This document shows positions 25,487 to 34,715 of a stretch of DNA of 64,000 bases, in pieces. Under the pieces are notes generated by a model. The model was not told the origin of the DNA and made no database searches. It saw only the letters and a program-made list of their open reading frames with translations. This stretch comes from Bacteroides caccae (GTDB taxonomy: Bacteria; Bacteroidota; Bacteroidia; Bacteroidales; Bacteroidaceae), in the NCBI RefSeq assembly GCF_002222615.2, contig NZ_CP022412.2, positions 2,914,001 through 2,978,000 on the forward strand, written 5' to 3'. Each line of letters begins with the position of its first letter. Within the stretch, counting starts at the first letter, position 1. Made by a program: the position numbers and the translations under genes.

Positions 25487-27151
25487 ATGTTTGAAGGACA
25501 ACCGAAAGGGTTATACGCTTTAGCTTTGGCTAACACGGGCGAACGTTTTGGCTACTACACGATGCTTGCTATTTTTACACTTTTCTTGCAAGCAAAATTT
25601 GGTTACACAGCAGCAGAAACATCTACTATTTTTGGCTCATTTTTAGCAGCAGTTTATTTTATGCCACTTGTAGGCGGTATTTTAGCTGATAAGTGTGGTT
25701 ATGGTAAAATGGTAACGACAGGTATTGTTGTTATGTTTGTCGGTTATCTCCTTTTGGCGATTCCTACTGCGGCAAATCTTACTGGTAAAATGATGATGTT
25801 TGGTTCATTGTTTTTGATTGCTTGCGGAACAGGATTGTTTAAAGGAAACTTGCAAGTAATGGTGGGTAACCTTTATGATTCACCAGAGTATAGTTCAAAG
25901 CGTGATACAGCTTTCAGCTTGTTTTATATGGCTATTAACGTGGGTGCTTTGTTTGCTCCGACTGCTGCTACCAAGGTGACTAACTACATATTAGGTGGCG
26001 CAGGGTTCACCTATAATGCTCAGATTCCTTCGTTGGCGCATCAATTCCTTAATGGTACTATTACTCCGGAAGGAAATGCTACTCTTAGTAGCTTGCAGGC
26101 TGCGCAAGGTTTTACCGGTGATATGTCCGCTTTCTGTTCCACTTATATAGAGAAATTGTCTGAAGCCTATAATTATGGTTTTGCTGTGGCTTGTATTTCT
26201 TTGATTCTTTCAATGGCAATTTATGTTTGTTGTCGTTCAATGTTCAAGCATGCAGACTATAATTCTAAGCAAGCTAAAGCAGTGAATAACTATAATGAAC
26301 CGGAACTGACTCCGGCACAGACTAAAGAACGTATTGTAGCTTTGTTACTGGTATTTGCCGTAGTAATTTTCTTTTGGATGGCATTCCACCAGAATGGTTT
26401 GACAATGACATTCTTTGCGCGTGATTATACTACTCAATCTGTAACAGGGCTTGATCGTATCGGATTTGATGTATGGAATCTGGTTCTTCTGATTATTGTA
26501 GTTTATGGTGCGTTCTCTTTATTCCAGTCTAAAACAGGACGTGGTAAAGCGATTGCCGGTGTCGCTGTATTGGCTTCCCTTGGCATATTAATATGGAGTT
26601 ATTCTTCCATGGATCCGACAGTGGAAATCCTTCCTCAAATCTTCCAGCAATTTAATCCGTTCTTCGTTGTGGCTTTGACTCCGGTATCTTTGGCTGTCTT
26701 TGGCTATTTGGCCAGAAGAAAAAAAGAGCCTTCCGCACCACGTAAAATCGGTATTGGTATGGTGATTGCAGCATGTGGTTTCTTGATTCTGGCCATTGGG
26801 TCTTTGGGACTTCCTACTCCGAAAGAAGTAGAAGCGGCAGGCATTAATCCGGATGTTTTGGTTTCTCCCAACTGGCTGATCTCCACTTATCTGGTCTTGA
26901 CTTTTGCTGAATTGCTGCTTTCTCCAATGGGTATCTCTTTTGTTTCGAAAGTAGCTCCTCCCAAGTATAAAGGTATGATGATGGGCGGCTGGTTTGTGGC
27001 TACTGCTATTGGTAATTATCTGGTTGCTATTATTGGTTATCTGTGGGGTGGTATGCAGTTGTGGATGGTATGGAGTGTATTGATTGTTTGCTGTCTGTTA
27101 TCTGCTCTGTTTATTTTCTCTATTATGAAGAAATTAGAAAAAGTAGCATAA
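25487..27151 (+). CDS. POT/PTR family peptide transporter
   Basis: A 554-residue inner-membrane protein of the proton-coupled oligopeptide transporter family (MFS fold) with about 12-14 hydrophobic segments. The first helix carries GERFGYY, the core of the ExxERFxYY motif, but the first glutamate position is Asn16 (N16-T-G-E19-R20). GTGLFKGNLQVMVGNLY is the helix 4-5 signature with a basic residue, and FFWMAFHQNGLTMTFFARD the helix 7 block. Loss of the first Glu could change proton coupling or substrate. It is monocistronic, ended by a perfect palindromic terminator. Confidence 0.9.
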   Translation: MFEGQPKGLYALALANTGERFGYYTMLAIFTLFLQAKFGYTAAETSTIFGSFLAAVYFMPLVGGILADKCGYGKMVTTGIVVMFVGYLLLAIPTAANLTGKMMMFGSLFLIACGTGLFKGNLQVMVGNLYDSPEYSSKRDTAFSLFYMAINVGALFAPTAATKVTNYILGGAGFTYNAQIPSLAHQFLNGTITPEGNATLSSLQAAQGFTGDMSAFCSTYIEKLSEAYNYGFAVACISLILSMAIYVCCRSMFKHADYNSKQAKAVNNYNEPELTPAQTKERIVALLLVFAVVIFFWMAFHQNGLTMTFFARDYTTQSVTGLDRIGFDVWNLVLLIIVVYGAFSLFQSKTGRGKAIAGVAVLASLGILIWSYSSMDPTVEILPQIFQQFNPFFVVALTPVSLAVFGYLARRKKEPSAPRKIGIGMVIAACGFLILAIGSLGLPTPKEVEAAGINPDVLVSPNWLISTYLVLTFAELLLSPMGISFVSKVAPPKYKGMMMGGWFVATAIGNYLVAIIGYLWGGMQLWMVWSVLIVCCLLSALFIFSIMKKLEKVA

Positions 27152-27191
27152 GTATTATATGTAGATAACATAGTATACTTATAAAAAATCT

Positions 27192-27235
27192 AGGGTAATA
27201 AATGATTTATATAAATCATTTATTACCCTATTTTT
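27192..27235. terminator. Bidirectional terminator, 38-bp perfect palindrome
   Basis: Positions 27192-27229 read identically on both strands (AGGGTAATAAATGATTTA at each arm). T-rich tails follow on both sides, so it ends the POT and the convergent GNAT transcripts. Confidence 0.88.
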
Positions 27236-27257
27236 ATTTCGCTATATTTCTTTTGTT

Positions 27258-27755
27258 TCAAATATCCAGTCCCATGATATAATCATTCATGTAATATCCG
27301 TTTCCAATCGGGAAATCACCTTCCCTCAACTTTCTCATTCCCATGTGTTGATAAAACTGCAATGCCTTATTATTCCGATTCACATTTAGTTCCATAAGGC
27401 AAGGCTCCGGGTGGATTTCTTTAATATATTTAATGGCTTCTTTAAATAAAAAGCTGCCACAATGACTACCTTGAAAATGAGGGAGGACATAAATCTTTTG
27501 GAGGTGGAAAATATCTTTTTCCTGTTGCTGCACAGAAACGTAGCCACAGGGCTTTCCCTCTTTGTAGGCTATGAAATAGACATGACCTTCTTCTTCCATC
27601 TGTTTGCGTATATTCTCGGGAGCATACATCCAGTCCATCATATAATCCAATTGTTCGGGAGATAGGATTTCCTTGTAAGTTGCAGGGAATACTTCGCCTG
27701 CCATTTTATTAATAAGCTCACAATCGGCAACCGTTACTTTTTGAATTGTCAACAT
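27258..27755 (-). CDS. GNAT family N-acetyltransferase
   Basis: A 165-residue acetyl-CoA-dependent acetyltransferase; substrate unknown. The acetyl-CoA binding loop is visible as LPHFQGSHCGSFLFKEAI (a Q/RxxGxG/A-type motif), preceded by the CGYVSVQ strand and followed by LELNVNRNNKALQFYQHMGM, the usual C-terminal block. A minus-strand TATATTTG at 27783-27790 overlaps the longer start at 27785, so the ATG at 27755 is used. Confidence 0.88.
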   Translation of the reverse strand: MLTIQKVTVADCELINKMAGEVFPATYKEILSPEQLDYMMDWMYAPENIRKQMEEEGHVYFIAYKEGKPCGYVSVQQQEKDIFHLQKIYVLPHFQGSHCGSFLFKEAIKYIKEIHPEPCLMELNVNRNNKALQFYQHMGMRKLREGDFPIGNGYYMNDYIMGLDI

Positions 27756-27782
27756 ACCTGTTTTTTGTAGTTTAATGGGATA

Positions 27783-27790
27783 CAAATATA
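27783..27790 (-). promoter_or_regulatory. Promoter -7 element of the GNAT gene
   Basis: TATATTTG on the minus strand with transcript start expected near 27776. It lies about 60 bases from the divergent padR operator. Confidence 0.55.
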
Positions 27791-27851
27791 GCTATTATTT
27801 CTTTTTGTAATAAGGTGAATTCTCTTTGATAGTTTAATTATTATTAATTTA

Positions 27852-27876
27852 TAGTACCTTGTAATGCAAGGTACTA
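27852..27876 (+). promoter_or_regulatory. Probable PadR operator (10-bp dyad)
   Basis: TAGTACCTTG (27852-27861) and CAAGGTACTA (27867-27876) form a perfect inverted repeat with a 5-base spacer. It covers the -33 position of the padR promoter (-7 at 27887), which suits autorepression by the PadR-like protein encoded just downstream (inference). Confidence 0.7.
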
Positions 27877-27886
27877 AAGTAATACA

Positions 27887-27894
27887 TATATTTG
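27887..27894 (+). promoter_or_regulatory. Promoter -7 element of the padR-pspC operon
   Basis: TATATTTG, with transcript start near 27901 and the padR ATG at 27918. The -33 region is occupied by the dyad. Confidence 0.65.
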
Positions 27895-27917
27895 TGCCAT
27901 TCAAAAGAAAAGGAACA

Positions 27918-28244
27918 ATGAAAGTAGACAATGTAAAATCCCAGATGAGAAAAGGCATGCTTGAATACTGCATCATGCTTTTGCTGCATAAGGAGCCTGC
28001 TTACGCTTCGGATATTATTCAGAAGTTAAAAGAAGCTCAACTGATTGTGGTGGAAGGTACCTTGTATCCATTGCTGACGCGTTTAAAAAATGATGATCTG
28101 TTAAGTTATGAGTGGGTGGAATCCACGCAAGGGCCACCTCGCAAGTACTACAAACTTACGGAGAAGGGAGAAACTTTTTTGGGAGAACTCGAACTTTCCT
28201 GGAAAGAGTTGACCGAAACAGTAAATCACATAGCCAATAGATAA
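27918..28244 (+). CDS. PadR family transcriptional regulator
   Basis: A 108-residue winged-helix repressor. The PadR domain fills the protein: QMRKGMLEYCIMLLL, the recognition region VVEGTLYPLLTRLKNDDLL and the wing WVESTQGPPRKYYKLTEKG. It is of the short PadR-s2 type. The ATG at 27918 is downstream of the promoter, excluding the longer frame from 27864. It shares an operon with the PspC-domain gene 22 bases on, which it probably regulates along with itself. Confidence 0.92.
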   Translation: MKVDNVKSQMRKGMLEYCIMLLLHKEPAYASDIIQKLKEAQLIVVEGTLYPLLTRLKNDDLLSYEWVESTQGPPRKYYKLTEKGETFLGELELSWKELTETVNHIANR

Positions 28245-28266
28245 TTAGAATAAAGAAATAATAGAA

Positions 28267-29364
28267 ATGAAAAAGACATTGACCGTAAATTTAGGTGGAA
28301 CTGTCTATCATATAGATGATGATGCCTACCGTCTGTTAGACAATTATCTGTCTAATCTGAAGCATTACTTTCGTAAACAAGAGAGTGCGGAGGAGATTAT
28401 AAATGATATTGAGATGCGTATTGCCGAATTATTTGCTGAAAAAGTAGCTGCGGGAAAACAAGTCGTTACAGTTCAGGATGTGGAAGAAGTTATAGCCCGT
28501 GTAGGTAAACCGGAAGATTTTGGAATTACCGAAGATGATGCCGAGTCCAATAAACGAACAGAGCAATCATCTTCTGCCAGTCAGACATATACACGAACTG
28601 CCGGTCCACGTCGTTTGTTTCGTGACCCGGACAGTAAGTTGTTGGGGGGCGTAGCAGCAGGATTGGCCGCATATCTCGGTTGGGATATAACACTGGTGCG
28701 TATTCTGATGATTGTACTGGTGTTTGTTCCTTATTGCCCGATGATTATACTTTATATAGTCGGGTGGATTGTGATACCGGAGGCTCATACAGCAGCCGAG
28801 AAATTAAGTATGCGTGGCGAAGCGGTGACGATTGAGAATATTGGCAAGACGGTGACGGACGGTTTTGAACGGGTAGCGGACGGGGTAAATAATTATGTGA
28901 ATTCCGGTAAACCACGTACCTTTTTGCAAAAGATAGGAGACGTGTTTGTGGCTATTGCTGCCGTTTTCTTCAAGATATTCTTGGTTGCTCTTGTCATAAT
29001 CTGTTGTCCGGTGCTGTTTGTACTTGCTATAGTATTGGTTGCTTTGGTATTTGCAGCAATCGCCGTAGCGGTGAGTGGGGGAGCCTTGTTGTACGAATTA
29101 CTCCCTGCTATTGACTGGACACCTATCGCTTCCGTCACTCCTATGATGACGTTACTTGGTACGATTGCCGGGGTTGCTTTGATTGGTATTCCTTTGGGAG
29201 CTTTTTTATATACGATTCTACGTCAGTTGTTCCATTGGGCACCAATGGGGACAGGGCTGAAGTGGTCGTTACTGATTCTGTGGATATTGGGTGCGGTTAT
29301 TATGATTATTAATCTTTCAGCACTAGGCTGGCAACTGCCTTTATATGGTTTGCACCACTTTTAA
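28267..29364 (+). CDS. PspC domain membrane protein
   Basis: A 365-residue membrane protein. An N-terminal cytosolic part (1-110) has MKKTLTVNLGGTVYHIDDDAYRLL and a helical EEIINDIEMRIAELF stretch. A PspC domain (about 112-172) follows with RRLFRDPDSKLLGGVAAGLAAYLGWD (two parts) and IVGWIVIPEA. The C-terminal half has four to five strongly hydrophobic segments. PspC proteins are linked to envelope stress; the PadR-PspC pair is a known Bacteroidota arrangement. It is ended by the terminator at 29413. Confidence 0.9.
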   Translation: MKKTLTVNLGGTVYHIDDDAYRLLDNYLSNLKHYFRKQESAEEIINDIEMRIAELFAEKVAAGKQVVTVQDVEEVIARVGKPEDFGITEDDAESNKRTEQSSSASQTYTRTAGPRRLFRDPDSKLLGGVAAGLAAYLGWDITLVRILMIVLVFVPYCPMIILYIVGWIVIPEAHTAAEKLSMRGEAVTIENIGKTVTDGFERVADGVNNYVNSGKPRTFLQKIGDVFVAIAAVFFKIFLVALVIICCPVLFVLAIVLVALVFAAIAVAVSGGALLYELLPAIDWTPIASVTPMMTLLGTIAGVALIGIPLGAFLYTILRQLFHWAPMGTGLKWSLLILWILGAVIMIINLSALGWQLPLYGLHHF

Positions 29365-29412
29365 CCAAGTTATTCTATTAAAAAAGGATAATATTTATTC
29401 TTTTATAACTAA

Positions 29413-29448
29413 ATGTACCCTGATAGTGTGTCCAGGGTACATTTTTTG
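29413..29448 (+). terminator. Terminator of the padR-pspC operon
   Basis: ATGTACCCTG (29413-29422) pairs with CAGGGTACAT (29433-29442) and is followed by a T run. The arm sequence begins with an ATG that opens a long but false frame of the next gene. Confidence 0.88.
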
Positions 29449-29517
29449 TTTGTTCTTATCTATGGTAAATCGGGATTTTTTATTAAGTTTGTAAAGACGT
29501 ATTCGATAAGTATAAAA

Positions 29518-30516
29518 ATGGGTGAACATATATGTTTCAGGAGAAATGAACGTTTAGCTACTGTCAATCCTTATTGGCGAGGCAATCCGATGGTGCGCGG
29601 GCGCTTTTTTAACAGACAACACCGCTTCCGTCCGGGTATGGGCAGTGTATTGAAATGGCGTTTGTCGCCTAACCCTCAGCGTAAAGAAAAGAAGGCTGTG
29701 AAGTGGGATCCGAAGGTCTGCTATCTTCGTTCGCTGGATGCCGTAGTGGGAGATTCGTTGATATGGCTGGGGCATAACTCTTTCTTCCTCCAATTGGCAG
29801 GTAAAAGAGTCATGTTCGATCCCGTATTCGGAAATATTCCCTTTGTAAAACGGCAAAGTGAGTTTCCTGCGAATCCCGACATTTTTACAGAGATTGATTA
29901 TCTCCTTGTCAGTCATGATCATTTCGATCATCTGGATAAACGAAGTATCGCCCATTTGCTGAAAAATAATCCGCAGATGAAACTGTTTTGCGGCTTGGGA
30001 ACAGGTGAATTGATTCAAAGTTGGTTCTCGGAAATGAAAATTGTTGAAGCAGGTTGGTATCAACAGATAGAAGACGAAGGATTAAAGATAACCTTCCTTC
30101 CTGCACAGCATTGGAGCAAACGTTCTGTGCGTGACGGCGGTCAACGGTTATGGGGAGCCTTTATGTTGCAGGGTGACAATATCTCACTTTATTATAGTGG
30201 TGATACAGGGTATTCCAGCCATTTTCGTGAGATTCCCGATTTGTTCGGTGCTCCTGATTATGCTTTGCTAGGTATCGGTGCATACAAACCCCGTTGGTTT
30301 ATGCGTCCCAACCATATTTCCCCTTACGAATCCCTGACTGCCTCAGAAGAAATGCATGCAGGACTTACTATCCCTATGCATTATGGAACTTTTGATCTGT
30401 CGGATGAGCCTCTGCACGATCCTCCTAAAGTGTTTGCGGCAGAAGCAAAGAAAAGAAAGATCCCGGTAGAAATACCTTATTTGGGAGAAATAGTAAAACT
30501 AAGCAAGAAGAAGTAA
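29518..30516 (+). CDS. Metallo-beta-lactamase fold hydrolase (UlaG/NAPE-PLD-like)
   Basis: A 332-residue metal-dependent hydrolase. The HxHxDH motif is at 133-138 (HDHFDH), followed by a conserved QHWSKRS, SGDTGYSSHF and PMHYGTFDL. The order WLGHNSFFLQLAGKRVMFDPVF is typical of the branch containing NAPE-phospholipase D and UlaG-like lactonases; substrate unknown. A longer frame starts at 29413 within the preceding terminator, so the ATG at 29518 is preferred. A flavin reductase gene follows 18 bases on. Confidence 0.87.
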   Translation: MGEHICFRRNERLATVNPYWRGNPMVRGRFFNRQHRFRPGMGSVLKWRLSPNPQRKEKKAVKWDPKVCYLRSLDAVVGDSLIWLGHNSFFLQLAGKRVMFDPVFGNIPFVKRQSEFPANPDIFTEIDYLLVSHDHFDHLDKRSIAHLLKNNPQMKLFCGLGTGELIQSWFSEMKIVEAGWYQQIEDEGLKITFLPAQHWSKRSVRDGGQRLWGAFMLQGDNISLYYSGDTGYSSHFREIPDLFGAPDYALLGIGAYKPRWFMRPNHISPYESLTASEEMHAGLTIPMHYGTFDLSDEPLHDPPKVFAAEAKKRKIPVEIPYLGEIVKLSKKK

Positions 30517-30534
30517 TTATAAATGTATAAAGAG

Positions 30535-31041
30535 ATGAAGAAATTAGAAGTAAAAGACTTAAAAGACAACTTTTTCGAAGCTATCGGAAAAGAATGGATG
30601 CTGATTACAGCCGGAACAAAGGAGAAGTTCAACACTATGACAGCAAGTTGGGGTGGCATTGGGTGGCTGTGGAATAAGCCTGTAGCCTTTGTCTTTGTCC
30701 GTCCCGAAAGATATACTTATGAGTTCATTGAAAAAAGTGATTACTTGACACTTTCTTTTTTAGGAGAAGAAAATAAGAAAATTCATGCAGTATGCGGTTC
30801 AAAGTCAGGTCGTAATACAGATAAAGTCAAAGAAACCGGCCTGAAGCCTGTTTTTACGGAAGGAGGTAATGTGGTGTTTGAACAAGCCCGTTTAAGTCTG
30901 GAATGTAAGAAACTTTATGCGGACGGTATCAAACCCGAATGCTTTTTGGACAAAGAATCATTGGAGAAATGGTATGGTGGTGCTCATGGAGGATTTCATA
31001 AAATGTATATCGTAGAGATTAAAAATATATATTCGGAGTAA
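30535..31041 (+). CDS. Flavin reductase family protein
   Basis: A 168-residue FMN-binding split-barrel protein of the flavin reductase/flavoredoxin family. Visible are MLITAGTKEKFNTMTASWGG (flavin-binding strand and loop), FVRPERYTYEFIEKSDYLTLSFL and CGSKSGRNTDKVKETGL, all in family order. The acceptor is unknown. The ATG at 30535 gives the usual MKKLEV start; 30523 is an alternative 4 codons upstream. A terminator follows at 31071. Confidence 0.88.
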   Translation: MKKLEVKDLKDNFFEAIGKEWMLITAGTKEKFNTMTASWGGIGWLWNKPVAFVFVRPERYTYEFIEKSDYLTLSFLGEENKKIHAVCGSKSGRNTDKVKETGLKPVFTEGGNVVFEQARLSLECKKLYADGIKPECFLDKESLEKWYGGAHGGFHKMYIVEIKNIYSE

Positions 31042-31070
31042 ATTTAGCGAATTTTGACGGATGTAATGTA

Positions 31071-31117
31071 GAAGGCTCTGAACTCAATGATTGAGAATAG
31101 AGCCTTCGTTGATTTTT
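31071..31117. terminator. Terminator between flavin reductase and S9 peptidase genes
   Basis: GAAGGCTCT (31071-31079) pairs with AGAGCCTTC (31099-31107), with an inner CTCAA/TTGAG stem, then GTTGATTTTT. It serves the plus-strand gene and may block the convergent one. Confidence 0.8.
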
Positions 31118-31151
31118 CACCTTTCGGAGTTTATCTTATTTACTCGAGGTC

Positions 31152-33254
31152 TTACTCTGAAGGAGCCTTCTTTACCCATTTATCCAGCCACTCGAAGAAA
31201 GTACGTTGCCACAAAACGCCATTTTGCGGTTTCAGTACCCAGTGATTCTCATCCGGATAAATTAGCAGTTCTGCCGGAACGCCACGCATTATGGCAGCAT
31301 CGAAAGCAGCCATTGCCTGATTGGCTAGGATACGATAATCTTTTTCTCCATGAATACAAAGGATTGGAGTATCCCATTTCTCTACAAAGAGGTGAGGGGA
31401 GTTGGCGAAGGTGCGTTGCGCCACCGGGTTTTGTCTCTCCCAGTATGCACCGCCCATATCCCAGTTAGCAAACCATTTTTCTTCTGTTTCCAGATATTGC
31501 ATTTCCATGTTGAAGATACCGTCGTGAGCGATGAATGCCTTGAAGCGTTTGTCGTGATGTCCTGCTAACCAATAAACGGAGAATCCTCCGAAGCTGGCAC
31601 CTACACATCCCAGGCGATCTTTGTCGACATACGATTCTTTCGCTATCTCATCAATAGCCGTGAAATAATCCTTCATACACTGACCACCGTAATCACCGCT
31701 GATTTGTTCATTCCATTCCACACCGAATCCCGGCAATCCACGACGGTTGGGAGCAACAATGATATAATCATTAGCTGCCATAATCTGGAAATTCCAGCGA
31801 TAAGACCAGAACTGGCTTACCGGACTCTGGGGACCTCCTTCGCAGAACAACAATGTCGGATACTTCTTGTTCGGGTCAAATTGCGGGGGATAGATTACCC
31901 ATGTCAACATTTGCTTGCCGTCAGTAGTCTTCATCCAGCGACCTTCCACCTTACCCATTTCCAATTGGTCGTAGATCAACTTGTTCTCCTGTGTCAGTTG
32001 AGTTGCCAAACCGTCTAATGCTACTGCATAAATTTCATCACCCATGCTCATCGAATGACGTTTTGCAATCAGTTTATCCCCGAATAAAGCGACCCCTTCA
32101 TAATCATACATTCCGGAAGTAATGGCTTTAACAGAATCATTCGCCAGATTAAGTGCATAAATCTGTGATTCTCCGTGCCATACTCCTGTGAAGTAAATAG
32201 TCTTGGCGTCAGCTCCCCATACAAATGCGTCTACATTCGATTCAAAAGCTTTGCTGACAAAACGCTTTTCACCCGTCTCCAGATTCATGATGAACAAGCG
32301 GTTTAAGTCAGCCTCGTAGCCGTCACGCTCCATGCTCTGCCAGGCAATATATTTGCCGTCCGGTGAATATTGCGGATTTGTATCATATCCTTTATTTTCT
32401 TCGGTGATATTTTTCGTCTCTTTGGTATTCAGGTCATACACATAAATATCCGAGTTGGTTGAAATGGCATACTCCAACCCTGTTTTTTTTCGGCAGGTAT
32501 AAGCCACCTTATCCGAAGTTGTATTCCAAGCCAGTTGCTCTATGCCGCCCCAAGGCTTCATCGGGCTTTCGTAAGGTTCGCCTTCAAGAATATCTACAAC
32601 ATTTGAAATGCCGTTACCGTCAAAATCTGCAATAAAAGGATGTGGAGCAGTCGTTACCCATTCATCCCAATGCTTGTACATCAGGTCAGTGACGATGATA
32701 CCTGTGGCTTTCGGGAGGTCCGGATACTTGTCAGCCGTACTCTCTTTAGTTTTTACTTGTGAGATAAATAGCAGTTTCTTGCCGTCCGGTGAGATAGAAT
32801 ATCCTTCGATGTCACCGTCGTAGTTGGTCAGTTGCTTGCGTTCGCTGCCGTCCGGATTCATTTCGTAGAGCTGGCTGCTTCCATTGTCGTTACTCAGAAA
32901 GGCGAGCTTAGTACCTCCTTTTATCCATGTCACTTCATTTTCCTGATAAGGTGTGCGTGTGATCTGTTGGTTATCGCTACCGTCTGCGTTCATCACGAAA
33001 ACTTCGCGGTTACTCTTGTTCTCCGGTACGCTGTAATAGGCCACCGTATACGCAATTTTCTTTCCGTCAGGCGATACTGCGAATCCGCCGATACGTCCCA
33101 TAGCCCAGAGTGCCTCGGGAGTCATGCGTTTCCCTTCAATCTTAATGTTCGATTTCTCGATAAGTACTTGGTCTGTTTTGCCTGCGTCTTTTGTGCCTCC
33201 GCAGGCAGCTAACAACATTGCTGCCGACATCATAAATAAATTAGCTTGTCTCAT
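31152..33254 (-). CDS. S9 family serine peptidase (DPP IV / acylaminoacyl-peptidase type), lipoprotein
   Basis: A 700-residue exported peptidase. The signal peptide ends in a lipobox (LLAACGG, Cys about 19), so it is probably anchored on the periplasmic side of a membrane. WD40-like beta-propeller repeats (about 45-400) show FAVSPDGKKIAYTVA, YSISPDGKKLLFIS and YSPDGKYIAWQS. The alpha/beta hydrolase domain holds the triad Ser554 (GASFGG), Asp639 (GEKDYR) and His671 (DENHW). The role is likely degradation of short peptides. Confidence 0.93.
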   Translation of the reverse strand: MRQANLFMMSAAMLLAACGGTKDAGKTDQVLIEKSNIKIEGKRMTPEALWAMGRIGGFAVSPDGKKIAYTVAYYSVPENKSNREVFVMNADGSDNQQITRTPYQENEVTWIKGGTKLAFLSNDNGSSQLYEMNPDGSERKQLTNYDGDIEGYSISPDGKKLLFISQVKTKESTADKYPDLPKATGIIVTDLMYKHWDEWVTTAPHPFIADFDGNGISNVVDILEGEPYESPMKPWGGIEQLAWNTTSDKVAYTCRKKTGLEYAISTNSDIYVYDLNTKETKNITEENKGYDTNPQYSPDGKYIAWQSMERDGYEADLNRLFIMNLETGEKRFVSKAFESNVDAFVWGADAKTIYFTGVWHGESQIYALNLANDSVKAITSGMYDYEGVALFGDKLIAKRHSMSMGDEIYAVALDGLATQLTQENKLIYDQLEMGKVEGRWMKTTDGKQMLTWVIYPPQFDPNKKYPTLLFCEGGPQSPVSQFWSYRWNFQIMAANDYIIVAPNRRGLPGFGVEWNEQISGDYGGQCMKDYFTAIDEIAKESYVDKDRLGCVGASFGGFSVYWLAGHHDKRFKAFIAHDGIFNMEMQYLETEEKWFANWDMGGAYWERQNPVAQRTFANSPHLFVEKWDTPILCIHGEKDYRILANQAMAAFDAAIMRGVPAELLIYPDENHWVLKPQNGVLWQRTFFEWLDKWVKKAPSE

Positions 33255-33302
33255 ATATTTTATAAAATGTTTATTTTCTTGCGAAGATAATGAAAAAAGG
33301 AT

Positions 33303-34634
33303 TCAAATCTTCTTTTTCTGCCAGTTTCCTTTCTTCATATACCTGTAACAGAATATTAGAATGAAAATGCCGTATACACTTTCCGTAGTCCAGGCAAATG
33401 CGATATCCATTCGCATATATAGTATAAAGTAGGTTGCATAAGTAACATAGATTGCCAGTACACACAGTTCCATAGCTAAGGCTGTGCGCGTGTTTCCCGT
33501 ACCGGATACCGACTGAAAATAGACGTTGGCAGGTACTAGAACCAGATAGGCTGAGCATAACACCCAAAGAGAAGGAATAGACGCTTCCCGCAAATCAGGC
33601 ATATCCGTGTAAATACTCAGAACCAGATCCGGGAATAGACAGAAAAAGATCAATATTGGAATTACAAATACATACCCGATGCGGATATGCTGCCTGATAG
33701 TTCCCCGTACACAATCCTGTTCGCCTGCACCGATAAGGTTACTGACCAGCGAACCGCAGGTAGCGGCAAAAGCCATTGCAATCATAAACGGAATCCCCGA
33801 TACATTGCGGATTATATTGGCGATAGCCAGCGATCGTTCTCCAAGATGTTCCACAAAAAGGAAGAACATAAACCAAGTAGACAGAGAGACGAAGTTCTGA
33901 ATCATAGTCCAGACTGAAACATTCAGAATCCGTTTCAGCGTCTGACTCCGGAATTTAGGCAGGATATTCAAAGCATACTTCTTGCAGTCAATCCGTTTCC
34001 AAGTATAGATGATAAAGAAAATCACCGATACCAGTTCCGATAAAGACGAACCGATAGCAGCCCCTGCAATACCCAGTTGCGGGAACCCGAATTTACCGAA
34101 GATCAGGATATAATTGAATACCACATTCGATAACACCATTACAATTGAGTTTAGTGTCAACGTCTTGGTCTGTGTCGTTCCTACAAAGAATGCGCGGAAC
34201 ATCACACCGACAAACGAGAAAAAGAAGCCATAAACCCTCCAATGGATGTAACTTTCGGCTGCATTATAGATATGTGGGGATGAAATGATATTCTTCAGGA
34301 TATGTGGTGAAAATACAACAGACAGTGTAAATAGTATAGCTGCCACTACCAATAAGAAATAGACACCTTGATAGAAGATCGGACCGATTTCTTTGTAATT
34401 ACCTTCACCGTTACGGCGTGCAATCAAAATCTGTGCTCCGATACTGAAACCGAATGCCATCATAAAGATAGCGAGGTAGTATACACCAGCAATGGCAGAT
34501 GCCCCCAGTTCAATCTCGCCGACACGTCCCAGAAAAGCAGTATCCGTCATGCCGATGAGCTGCTCCATAATCAGGCTAATCAGAATAGGGTAGGCGATAG
34601 TCCAGATTTGTTTATAAGTATATTTAGTTTTCAT
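33303..34634 (-). CDS. MATE family efflux transporter
   Basis: A 443-residue inner-membrane transporter with twelve hydrophobic segments and the two-fold repeat of MATE proteins. Family landmarks are YPILISLIMEQLIGMTDTAFLGR near the start, GASAIAGVYYL, and MAMAFAATCGSLVSNLIGAGEQD in the second half. Substrates are probably cationic drugs exchanged for sodium or protons. The ATG at 34634 is chosen over 34667, which lies inside the yidC terminator. Confidence 0.92.
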   Translation of the reverse strand: MKTKYTYKQIWTIAYPILISLIMEQLIGMTDTAFLGRVGEIELGASAIAGVYYLAIFMMAFGFSIGAQILIARRNGEGNYKEIGPIFYQGVYFLLVVAAILFTLSVVFSPHILKNIISSPHIYNAAESYIHWRVYGFFFSFVGVMFRAFFVGTTQTKTLTLNSIVMVLSNVVFNYILIFGKFGFPQLGIAGAAIGSSLSELVSVIFFIIYTWKRIDCKKYALNILPKFRSQTLKRILNVSVWTMIQNFVSLSTWFMFFLFVEHLGERSLAIANIIRNVSGIPFMIAMAFAATCGSLVSNLIGAGEQDCVRGTIRQHIRIGYVFVIPILIFFCLFPDLVLSIYTDMPDLREASIPSLWVLCSAYLVLVPANVYFQSVSGTGNTRTALAMELCVLAIYVTYATYFILYMRMDIAFAWTTESVYGIFILIFCYRYMKKGNWQKKKI

Positions 34635-34654
34635 ACGATTAATTATTAGAGAAA

Positions 34655-34690
34655 GAAAGCCGGGCAACCAAAAATAGGTGTCCGGCTTTC
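34655..34690 (-). terminator. Terminator after yidC
   Basis: GAAAGCCGG and CCGGCTTTC (34682-34690 with 34655-34663) form a 9-bp stem; on the minus strand a T-rich tail follows. It lies 26 bases past the yidC stop and separates it from the MATE gene. Confidence 0.75.
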
Positions 34691-34715
34691 TCAGAATATA
34701 TTCAGGAAATTCTCC

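Noticed and set aside
29413..29517. Long N-terminal extension of the metallo-hydrolase starting MYPD
   Set aside because: Its first codons are the arm of the padR-pspC terminator.
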